Source of the DNA: Gamarada debralockiae
Lineage: Eukaryota; Ascomycota; Leotiomycetes; Helotiales; Hyphodiscaceae
Reading direction: 5' to 3'
DNA length: 36,685 bases
Assembly: GCA_002803225.1 (NCBI GenBank)
Contig: NXFV01000664.1
Coordinates: 1 to 36,685, forward strand
The notes under the pieces are model-generated. The model saw only the letters and a list, made by a program, of their open reading frames with translations, searched no databases and had not been told where the DNA came from. Positions within the stretch are counted from its first letter, which is position 1, and every line of letters begins with the position of its first letter. Below, one piece after another: positions 22,372 to 32,051 of the stretch. The translations under genes were made by a program, and so were the position numbers.

Positions 22372-22373
22372 TA

Positions 22374-22500
22374 GTCTAGATTAGGAATTAGTAGTAGTTT
22401 AGGATAAATTTAGTATTAGTATTAAGGCGAAGAAAGTATTAGTAGTAGTCTAGATTAGGAAGAGTACTAGTAGTAACCTAGTTTAGGACAAGCTTAAAGT
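22374..22500. repeat. 26-bp-core minisatellite, right part
   Basis: Starts with GTCTAGATTAGGA, the missing second half of the unit broken at 17520. Further degenerate copies follow and an intact one lies at 22435-22460, preceded by the same GAAGAAA spacer seen left of the element. This identifies the two flanks as one original minisatellite. Confidence 0.8.
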
Positions 22501-23690
22501 GGCTAGCACGGGCATTGTCCTTTGTCACCGTTAGATTTATATGGGGTAGGGTAGGGTCACGTGGACACTAGTAAAAGAGCTTTAAAGAAGTAATATTTCT
22601 AATGATCTTTTCTTAATACTTATTACAGTTCTACCTGTAGTAGAGCCTATATATATAGAGCTCTGTACAGCTTATATATATATACCTTCTGGCCGCTTCC
22701 GCCCGAGCCTTCAGATATTAGGATAGACTAATACTATATATCCTGATATTTCAGGGAATATTCCTAATAGTTATAATATAATAATATATTAGATATTATA
22801 TAATCTTAGGTAAATTCTTCAAAACGTAAGGAACCTTCTCTCTTTTGATTATTTGTACTATATTTTATATTTAGAGTTCTCTATACCTTTACAAGAGAAT
22901 TCGAAATTAGCTTCGCCCCTAAATACTTAATAATTTTATATTAACCTATATTTCTATACTAATATAGATTATATAGCAGCGTTTCTATATACCTCTAACC
23001 TCCTTTTACGTCCTAAAGGCCTTATATACTTCGAGTATATAACCTTACTAGCTATATCTATTAAATTACTTAATTATATTATAAGTATTATTAGGGTTTT
23101 TAAAGGCGACTATTCTAAAATTCTCTCGGCTAATAATAGAATTAGTACTAACATTAGCATTGAAAATAGTACCTTTTAAGGCTATAGTTATAAAGTTATT
23201 AATATTATACTTAAGACTTAAAACAACTTATAGATATATAAGATTATCTAAGGAGAGAAACTATACTTACTTAGCTAACTAGATCCTTAAAGTCTTATAA
23301 TTTATTAAGTACTATTTTATAAACTTTTGTCTTACTTAATATAACCTAAAATATCAAAATATTTAGATAGGGTCTAGACTTAATATAAGAGAAAATATAC
23401 GTAGGTATAAACCTATCTTATTAGATAGCTTCTATGATTATAGTAGCGGATATACCTATCTCTATAAACGAGTGAATATCTGGTTTTCGCTTTATCTAGA
23501 TATTATTATTAATTCGAGAAGATAAAAATTTACGACTAGATATAATATAAGATTTTACAGCTTATATAGGTATTATAAATATATAGAAGTATATCTAGAA
23601 TCTAAAATCTAAAATCTAAAATATAGAATATAGATTAAATATTAAATATTAGAGATTAGAGATTATAGATCGGAGAATAGTAAAGCGAAA
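22500..23690. other. Mixed decayed sequence, possible plus-strand coding remnant
   Basis: A less mutated patch (22500-22570) follows the minisatellite. From about 23100 to 23580 a plus-strand frame has few stops and basic, aromatic-rich content (for example DSFYDYSSGYTYLYKRVN), which could be a dead gene of unknown family. An A/T-rich direct repeat of TCTAAAA and ATTAAAT words lies at 23597-23670. Confidence 0.35.
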
Positions 23691-24330
23691 AGCGCTAATG
23701 CGCTGGCCACGCGATCTTTCAACTTATTAGAAGGTCAGAGTAGTTATGATATTACACAGCAGTAATATTATATTAATGAACTTAATAGGCTTTATAGCTT
23801 GTATTGGTAGTACGAGCAGGATATTATGAATGATGATGGGGCTCTTCTAGTCCCTAAATACTAGTCATAATACAGTGATTATATAAGTAATTCCTAACAT
23901 AGACTAATATATACGTAATTACAGACAAAACGTAATCAGAGCTTCCTAAACAGTATTCCTAGGCACTTAAGCCTAATCCAAGAGAGATATAGTTTTAATT
24001 ATCCCGAAGTACTATAGGAGTTAACTAGTATTTGCTTTTACTCCTTTCTTCTTCTTTGATTTTTTGCTAGATAACGCTAGCTCTTTAGTATTAGTACTCT
24101 CTACCTTCTGCTTACTATTACCCTATCCCTATCCCTAGTCCTAGTTAGAGGGTAGATTTACAGTGAAACTAAATAGGTCCGAATTAGTAATAGGGCCGGA
24201 AGTAGCCTTAACGGCCTAAGTTAATATCATTAGTTAAGCCTAGCTTCTATATAAGGGCACTAACTACTTCTTAGATATTGACTTCCCCTGTCTCTAAAGT
24301 ACTATAGTTAATATTATCTTCGGACTTATC
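23691..24330 (+). pseudogene. Possible gene remnant with Q/S/P-rich low-complexity coding
   Basis: Base composition improves abruptly near 23691. A plus-strand frame reads a polar protein (SFNLLEGQSSYDIT, ELNRLYSLYWQYEQDIMNDD) and later a Q/S/H-rich disordered segment, interrupted by TAG/TAA. The texture resembles the disordered part of a fungal regulator, but no DNA-binding or other domain is visible. Its 3' end runs into the tail of the convergent dynamin-like pseudogene. Assignment as coding is tentative. Confidence 0.3.
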
Positions 24331-24389
24331 TTTAGAGGGGCTATATATAATAGTATACTATAGGCGATTTTAAAGACCTAGATTAATGT

Positions 24390-26625
24390 TAATTAATATA
24401 TATATAGAGCTATACAGATAGCCTTTGACTTACTTATTATTAGGCGGCTAATATGTTTCTTGTATATCTCTAATCTAGTCTATAGAACCGCTAGCTTTCG
24501 GGTTAGTCGTTCTTACTATAGCTGGTTTTCTGATAACTCTACTGTAATCCTACTAACGATATTAGACTTTATTTATATAATATGAGCGGGAGAAAGAAGA
24601 TCTCCTAGCTTTCTAATTAGTAGGGTCTTAACTACTTAAATAATAATATTATTAATTATTAATTTTATTATAATCTTTTTTGTATTTGTATTAGTGTAAT
24701 AATGAATATATATTTAGTAATCAGATTCTTACTTTATAGTATACCTATATATAGTTAAGAACCTCTAAACTAGTATACTGATCTATATCTGCTTTATTAT
24801 AACTAGTTAATATAGATATTAGACTAGAGGTCTTAATCTTCTTAGGTAGAAGCTCTTTAATAGTAGTAAGATCACAACTACTAAAAAGTTATAATAGCTG
24901 TCTAGCTACTTCTACCTCAAGACGTTTCTCTCTTATATTTTGAATTATCTTAGTAAAATAGTAATTATAAGTAATAGGATACCCCTTTTAATAAGGTATA
25001 AGAAGCTTAATAAGCTTTACTATTATATCTTAGTATTACTATTCTATTAAGAGGTTGATTATTTCTCGTAGGAGAGTATCAGTAGTAACTTTATCTATTA
25101 AATATAATATTACTAGCTCTAAAAATACACGAGCTGCCTTCTAAATAGCTTTGAGGTAAAGTTATATTAATCGTTCCTATAATACTAATTATTTATAGAA
25201 TAGATCGCCGATAATAAGTGGATTAAATATACCTAGAAGCTCTTAACTATGACTTTGCTTTAGAAGTTCTGTTACCTCGTTAAGGTATTTAGCTCGTGAA
25301 ATAATATCTAGTATAAGGTAGTCAGGCGATATCTTATCCTAAATCAATAGCAGTGTATTTGAATTGATTTAGTCTACTATATAGCGCTAGTAGCCCTAAG
25401 TCCTTATTATCTCTATAAACTCTATATTAAGATTCTAAATAATAGTACAAAGGCGTTTATTATATCCCTTAATAGAGTAAGGATCCCCGAAAAAACTATT
25501 ACTATATATACTATTAATAGCTATAATAACAATAGACTGAAATAACTAGCTAATTTACAAGAGAAAAAGCCTCTGCTCCTCGTTCGTATCTCTTCTCGAG
25601 CCTAATTTACTAAGCTCTATCTAAATTTCTCTAATATTAATCTTAATCTCTTCTAATAATCCTTAGATTTTATTCCTAATCTACTATAGAAATACTTAGC
25701 TTAGCTAAGCCCTTAAAGAGAAGACACTAATAAGGTTCCTTAGGAAATCCTTCTATAGCCCTTAGGAGAAGAACTATTCCTCCGTAGTATCTTGAGCCTC
25801 TATAGATATATTTCTCGTCTTATAGTCTTAATTCCTAAGAATATATTACTTAAGTCGGAACTTAACGTCCTAATTTCGAGTAAGATTTATATATATAAGT
25901 TTACTCTTCGAGCCTACTAGAAGAGTATCTGGCTTTATTATGATCTCTAAAGTCCGATAGCCCCTTAAATTGATATTCTATAATAGCTTAATTATGATTT
26001 AATTAGTATAGTTATTCTTAGCTAATACTATAGCTAGAATAATACTCCTTTGATTAGCTATATATAATTGTACTATAGAGAGGACGAGTACTATATCTAT
26101 AGAGGTCTATAACTTATTTTCAGAATATATTAAGCTAGATAGATCTATAATAGTTAAGTATTATTAAGTAGGTCCTAATATCTTAACCCGAAGAACGTTA
26201 TTAGAGAATATACTTAAGGTTATTAATATACCTATAAATTCCTTTGCTCTCTCGATTAAGATAGGAAGTTCGTTGAAGTTCGTTAGGCTCTCGCGGAATT
26301 TAGATAGTCAATAGTATTCAGCTTTAGACTAATTCTGACTTAGTATAATAGAGATTAATACGCTGATTATTAACGTCCTTCAAAGAATTAATTCTATTAT
26401 AAAGCGAGTATAGAGATTGTCTTTTATTAGGAAAGGAATACTAGAGATAGCTTCTAGAACTAAGCTTTTGCCAGAGGATTAGTCGCTATAGACGATAAGT
26501 TATAGTAGAGAGATATAGTAACTTACTCCCTATAATCGGAGGCTATCGATTGCGTCCAGAAGACTAAGCTCATCACTAGATTTTAGTGACTCTAATAGAG
26601 TCGTGTACAGTGATGAGGCTGACAT
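24390..26625 (-). pseudogene. Dynamin-like (Mx-type) GTPase 1, RIP-inactivated
   Basis: Dynamin-superfamily GTPases bind and remodel membranes; fungal Mx-like members are of largely unknown role. The minus strand starts with ATG at 26625 (MSASSLYTTLLESLKSSDEL), followed by the G1 region D*SSGKSLVLEAIS, switch I region DNLYTRF, and a degraded G3 (DLSS where the family has DLPG). G4 is IKPD (family TKPD). The stalk follows and the GTPase effector domain ends with ENQL, RLTRKLAVL and ICKKHISR near 24450. Length around 740 codons matches a full gene. Many TAG/TAA codons, plus motif loss at G3 and G4, exclude function. It is more heavily mutated than the second copy at 32052-34310. It is divergent from the BTB-like pseudogene, about 600 bp apart. 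Confidence 0.85.
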
Positions 26626-26639
26626 AATGTCATGTAATA

Positions 26640-27235
26640 ATATTATGGCTTTTAAAGAATTCTTAGTACAGGCGTCTCTATTGTAGGTTTGAGTAAGGGA
26701 GTCGTAGTTATATTCGAGAGACGCTGTCTATAGAAAGTAGATCGAAATCATTATATCTTAAAAGATATAAAGGAGGCTATAGGTAATAACTGAAAGCGTA
26801 GGTTATTAGAACGGGAATATACTCCGCTATAGTTTGTATAACAGGAAGGGCAGTAGTTTTCAGTAGCTATATATATCTTATCTTAAAGTATTATAGTTGT
26901 TTATACTAGTAGTCCTCTAGTAAGGAACTTTTCGAAATACAGGGTTTAGCTTAGTACAGAGGCGGGAAATCGGCCGGCTCGTGCTAATAGATTTCTATAG
27001 AAGTTACGATTTCGCCTAATAACTGTTACAAAAAGCTGATAACTAGCAGGAGGTAATTTATTACTAAGAATATAACGAAGACTAACTCTAATATATAGTA
27101 ACTAACTTATACGTTTATAGTACTCTCGAGTTATCTCCAGGGAACTTATACGATACAAGAAGGCCCATATACTAGAGCCCTAACTAAGCATAGTATCATT
27201 GATATCAAAACCTTATTAAAATCCCCTCTATAGTC
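26640..27235. other. Intergenic region between divergent dynamin-like and BTB-like pseudogenes
   Basis: About 600 bp with moderate GC. It should hold both former promoters, and possibly the 5' exon of the BTB-like gene, but no clear motif is visible. Confidence 0.45.
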
Positions 27236-27239
27236 TTCT

Positions 27240-28117
27240 TATACAGTCCTCTCCGTCTCAAATTAATATCCAACCCCTTTGTTTGCCCTAGACCTCTCTC
27301 TTAATATCGAGATAACGAGCGGTTCGTTCAAGTTGTATATACTAGCGACTACTTAATACTAAATACTAGGAAGTAGAATAGGGTCACGGGGCCAGAAAAA
27401 GTAGGAGGGAACTCTCTTATTTATCGAACCCTATTAGATACTTCGGAAGAGCTGAAGAAGAAGCTAGCGGAGGAGTATAACTTACTTAATAAGCTATAGA
27501 AGACAAAGGGTAAAAAGGACAAGAAAAAGGGCAAGGGGTTTAGAGTAAGTAATTTAGAAACTATGTTTTCGGAGCTAGTAGTAGATCCAGAGCTTAAACT
27601 ATAGCCTAAGTCAAGTTTACTCTTTCGAACAAAACGAGACAGATACCCGGAGCCGCCGCCACCAAGGCAATTCCGAGCCGACTTCTACTCTCTGTAATAT
27701 CCCTTGCTCGCGCCGCGTAATATTTATAACTATACCTATAAGCTAGCTGAGTATTTCGAACCTGACCAGAGTTATTCTAATATGTTTCTTGCCTACGCCT
27801 CTCTATATATCTTAGGGGATTTCTAGCTTATTGACTCGTTAAAAGCCTTAGCCTTATATAAGCTGTATAATATATTATATATATTCTAGCTCAACAGTAA
27901 AAATATTGAGGATATTATTGATCTAGTAAGATATGTATATAATAAGGAGGGCAAAGATTTAGAGGAAGGAATTGGCCGATTAAGGGCTATAGTTTGTTAG
28001 TATATAGCTCTGAATACTACCGTGCTCTCTCCTTATACTAGATTCACGGATCTTCTTACAGAGGGGGGCCAATTTATCAAAGACTTTTTTAAGTTTATAT
28101 TACAGAGGATATAGTAA
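27240..28117 (+). pseudogene. BTB/POZ-like domain protein, inactivated
   Basis: BTB domains mediate protein-protein contacts, often in ubiquitin ligase adaptors. One plus-strand frame runs from before 27317 to tandem stops at 28112-28117. It shows ERFVQVVYTSDY, which matches the end of the BTB core (family: E-F-x-R-F-x-x-Y-x-Y-T-G-D-Y). A Lys-rich linker follows (GKKDKKKGKG), then the C-terminal helical half with LAEYFEPDQSYSNMFLAYA, LYILGDF, LKALALYKLY and DIIDLVRYVY. Order and spacing fit fungal BTB proteins of about 300 residues. In-frame TAG/TAA stops sit at W/Q positions. The N-terminal part of the BTB fold upstream of 27300 is not resolved and may lie in another frame or exon. Confidence 0.72.
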
Positions 28118-29030
28118 TAATTAGTAGATAATAAAGATATATCAAAGAATAATATTAATATTAATTATAGGTATCTATAACCGTAAGTTGTAATACTAAC
28201 AAGAAGTGAGGGAATACTATTAGCAATAGCCTTATCCCTGCTTTTGCATACGAATTCGTCTTATTAAGTAAGAGTATATAAGGGAACCCTCTGTCTTATA
28301 TTGGACTTGATATCTTAGCTTGAGATCGGGTAACAGATGTCCTACCTGTGTGTATATCCGTACATTCGCGCGGTAACAGCCGTCTCGTATAGATATAGCC
28401 AGAAGTTAGATAGAAATATAGTTCAGCGTTGAAATTTTAGTAATCTAAATTCTTGATTAGAATCACAGAATAACTATTTGAATTCCTTGAAGGGGGAAGT
28501 ACTAAAAAAGCTAGTGGTATTATAGGCGGCCGTCCTTGAAGTAGTTATTAGCCTAAAACGGCGTCACTAAAGTTAGCTGTCAGCTGAAAAGTAGCTATAG
28601 CCCGAGAGCGGTTATAGCTTAAAATAACTATAAACAGCCACAAGCTTAGCAAATGATTATATAGTTAATATAATTAGGGAATATTTTATATAATTTTCTT
28701 TCTACCTAGAATAGCCTAATTTACGGCCTGATCCGTAAGGCGAAACGCTTGTTCGAGGACCTTACCGATTAGGTATAGTCCGATCCAGTGCCTAGTGCAG
28801 GAACAGGAGAGGAAAAATGACCCTAATTTATTCGGGTCTTATTGTATCTCAAGCCTATTGACTGTCTCTTATCTGCTATACTGACAATGTCGTAAGTGAT
28901 TCGAAGTATTGTTATCGTTCTATACTAATATAATAGTCTCCTCTTACTCTACTCCAGTCCTTAAGTCACGATTTGCATCAGTTCTATAAGCTGTGAATAT
29001 ATACTCTGAAAGCCCTCTACTACAAGCAGT
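28118..29030. other. Intergenic sequence, no gene recognised
   Basis: About 900 bp, TA-rich at first and more balanced from 28300 on. It includes an unidentified GC-richer patch at 28470-28640. It probably contains the former promoter of the kinase-like gene. Confidence 0.5.
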
Positions 29031-29046
29031 CCCCATATTCGCAGCT

Positions 29047-29849
29047 ACGTTTCGAAGGAAACTTCAAGAGAGGCCAATAATATAGCTAATATTCTCGGTA
29101 TAGGTGTATCGGGGATTGTATCCGTTTACGAGGCCGATACGCGCTTCGTTCTTAAAGGCTATGAAGTTTGGTACAACAGTCACTATGAAATCAGATTTCA
29201 GCCTATTGAAGATAGTAGGGCGATGCTTGCAGTTGAGGATACTGTCTACGAATGCCTAGGCTCTTATCCTTATATCTTGAAGTATTATAGCTAAGTCTTA
29301 ATCCAAAAAAACATATATTCATTGAAGATTGAGCGAGCTAATGGATACCTCCGAGACTTGATACTCAAGCGTCCTGCTCCGGCTGAACAGACTCGTCTGA
29401 AGATAGCAGTACAAGCCTCGCGTGGCATGGCGCACTTACACTCTAAGAATGTTTTCTACTGCGACTTTAGCTGCCGTAATGTCTTTGTCTTTGACGGTTG
29501 GCTGGTCAAGATTGGTGATTTTGGAGGCTCTAAGATTGATGATCGAGAGCCGCTTGGTGCGGAAGAAGTTCGATACGAGCTACCTCTTCGCGGGAGGTTG
29601 TGGCAAGCACGAGATTATATAAAAAGAGAGCTATTTGCCTTGGGTTGTACTATCTACGAAATCATGGCGTAGAAGGCACCATTTGCAGAGTTGACTGAAG
29701 CTCAGATGGAAAAAAACTACGCCAATAAAATATTCCCAGATATAGACGGGCTGCTAGGAGGAGATGTTATTCGCGCGTGTTAGAACGAAGAGTTTGAGAC
29801 GGTAAAGGATGTGGAGATAGCCTTGAGGAAAAGGCTTGAGGACCCTTAG
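29047..29849 (+). pseudogene. Protein kinase-like gene with premature stops
   Basis: One frame runs through the whole interval. It holds a degenerate glycine loop GIGVSGIVSVYEAD, the putative VAIK lysine in RFVLKGYEVW, a catalytic loop HLHSKNVFYCDFSCRN (the HRD His is Tyr, CAC to TAC; D and N kept), and DFGGSKI as DFG. After it come FALGCTIYEIMA and CWNEEFETVK-like text with the W codon now TAG. Stops at 29292 (TAA), 29670 (TAG, W expected) and 29781 (TAG, W expected) are typical RIP lesions. A further TAG at 29847 is the true or an additional stop. Length of about 265 codons fits the small fungal kinase-like proteins. It is the least mutated gene here. The start is unclear, around 29047. An antisense ORF at 29767-29982 is a shadow. 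Confidence 0.85.
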
Positions 29850-29859
29850 GACATGGGTA

Positions 29860-31440
29860 GTTCGTCTCTAAGCTAGAGTATTCTAGAAGTATTAAAACAC
29901 TGGGTTTATGGACTTTGGCTAGCATAATAGACAAGTGTGGTCGCGAAGACAGTAGTACTCTCAGCTCAGTACAGAAAATCATTTATCTGCTATAACTTTG
30001 TTATTCGAAGCTATCGGATTTCTCTATCATACTCTCTACTTTTATGTTCCTCCTTTCATTACTTATCCAGAAGTCGAGGATAGTAGGCTAATAGTTTATT
30101 AGAGATGATATATTATAAATAGGGTACTAGAGTGGACTTAGTACAGACGCGGCAATTGCCTAGAATGCCGCTTGAACCTAGAACTATTATTGGATCCCGC
30201 GAAACATCGTTACAGGGGTTAATATTGTCGGACTTATTATAGTATCTCTAGAGCGTTCTTTTTTTGGTATGTTTAACCGGTTGCGTACAGCCACGATAAG
30301 TTTGGATATGATCAACGTATTTGTACATTTTGAAGGTACTAATGCTGGGAAAGATAGTCTACAGAGGCAAATCGTTTGAATGCTGCTATGTTTTTAAGTG
30401 CCTCTTTGAAGAACCTAGACTCTAATATATTAATCTGGTCCTAACTAACGCTTATTCTTTCCTGTAAGTGACGGACATAAAGACAAGAACCCCGCTTCTT
30501 ACTATACCTTTTTCTAGATACGGCGATATAAGTAAGGATCTGACTTAAGAATAGAGACCAAACGCCCAGTTTAAAGGGGCTCCCGCCGGTATTGAACAAC
30601 GCATTGACGTCCTACGCACGCCTCCTGCACTTGATTTTTTGGGTAGCTCTCTATCCCAGTATGAATACCAGTAGTGATATCGGGCCTAGTGCGCTATCGA
30701 CGCACTGTCCGTTAAGTCACAATATCTTGTAAGCTCAATTGATATGACAACTCCTCTATTCTGGAGGTATCTTTATATATACACAACTGGGGCCTACTAG
30801 GCCTGCTCTATACCGCTGCGGGCCGATAAGCTTTAGGTGATGTCCTATGCCACTTTTGTGTCATTATTTTGCTTCTCTTTGAACTAAACTATTGCCCGTG
30901 GACCGGGTTTTGAAGACCAACAACGTGGCTCGTATGATGCAGATGCCCAGCATCATAATATTGCCAATAGAATTAATTGGTAGTGGTGCACTGAGAAACA
31001 TTGATTACTAGGACCATGTATACTGTGGCTTCCTTTCTCCGTGATTAGAGCCGTACCTCAGCCGCTAACTAACCCTTCCAAAAGAAAACATCTTCTGCCA
31101 CGGAAGCCGAAGCGGCGAAATTGTCCCCCGAGCATTACTATACATCTCGGTTGATTTCAACTTTGTGAGGGTTGTCTACGGAATACATCCGGGATTTTCA
31201 AGTGCCATACGATAATCGTTGGTACGTAAACTGGTTCTTCTTATCAACCCTAACCACGGCTCGGTACGTATCGTCGTCCCGTTCCGTGATAACGCTGTAA
31301 TATAACCTACGGGCGTAAATTAATATTAAATAACGCCATAGGATCTGACTAATTAGATACCGAAAGATATATCCGGACCAGCTAATTGGTTAGACAGCTC
31401 GTAATTTCCTCAGTATTTTACATTTATTTACCCCTGTAGA
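29860..31440. other. RIP-poor intergenic sequence, no gene recognised
   Basis: About 1.6 kb of nearly balanced composition between the convergent kinase-like and dynamin-like 2 pseudogenes. All frames carry stops and no family motif was seen. A short perfect stem (GTGCG-CTATCGA-CGCAC) lies at about 30688-30704 but does not belong to a tRNA. Confidence 0.5.
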
Positions 31441-31456
31441 TTTAGCTGTATGATAT

Positions 31457-31569
31457 ACGGTACCGTAGATGTTATGGTACCGTAGGTATTACGGTACTGT
31501 AAGGAGCACGGTGCCGTTATCTATCTAGTACTGTATAGGGCACGGTACTGTAAAAGGTACGGTACTGTA
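31457..31569. repeat. Seven spaced copies of a palindromic ACGGTACCGT motif
   Basis: Near-copies of ACGGTACCGTA start at about 31457, 31475, 31491, 31508, 31529, 31542 and 31559, spaced 13-21 bp (often 16-18). The motif is a 10-bp palindrome; variants are ACGGTACTGTA and ACGGTGCCGTT. The spacers are not conserved, unlike a simple tandem repeat, which is the pattern expected of a cluster of protein-binding sites. It lies about 480 bp beyond the 3' end of dynamin-like pseudogene 2. Function is unknown. Confidence 0.7.
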
Positions 31570-31589
31570 TATGGTTAGTAGTTACGTCA

Positions 31590-32045
31590 CAAGGGCCTCC
31601 GGGCGATGGAAACCGTCTGTATCTTGAGGGATACTACGCTGAAATCGTAAATTGTCACATAATCACACTAGCCGCTTATCCTCCGGTTTGTTGCACATTG
31701 CAAAAAGGGCATTTTGGCACTTGTATAAGAAAAGTACAGCAGCTTATTAGGTAAGAATTGCCGGGGAGAGGGCTGTGACGATCACTGTAGTATTATATTC
31801 AGGAGTACTGTCCTAATACGGAACTCTGGCTGGGATAACCTTCCTGTGACTGGGGAGGCGAAGGGCGAAGCAGGCGAAACAAATTAGTAAGGCAAGGTGA
31901 TCCGTCCCTATTAAGGGTGCTCGTAAACTCATTGTAATTTATTCACGTGACCGTGGAATACTTGAAGGTAGAGTACACAGGAAGGAAGCCTGCGTAAACT
32001 TACATAGCCGTTATCGCGTCAAGGTCATTACAAAACCCTACTACT
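31590..32045. other. Intergenic sequence, nothing recognised
   Basis: Balanced composition, no open frame of note, and no visible motif. Lies between the palindrome cluster and the 3' end of the dynamin-like gene. Confidence 0.5.
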
Positions 32046-32051
32046 TCTATC

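Noticed and set aside
29767..29982. Minus-strand ORF of 71 codons
   Set aside because: It is antisense to the end of the kinase-like gene and its 3' flank and shows no motif.
26954..30152. Shared word CTTAGTACAGA-GCGG near 26954 and 30137 as a common promoter element
   Set aside because: About 15 matching bases with a mismatch is not significant at this length, and the two sites lie in different positions relative to genes.
30640..30730. Possible tRNA: anticodon-like stem-loop GTGCG-CTATCGA-CGCAC
   Set aside because: No D-arm, T-arm (GGTTCRA) or acceptor pairing is found around it on either strand.
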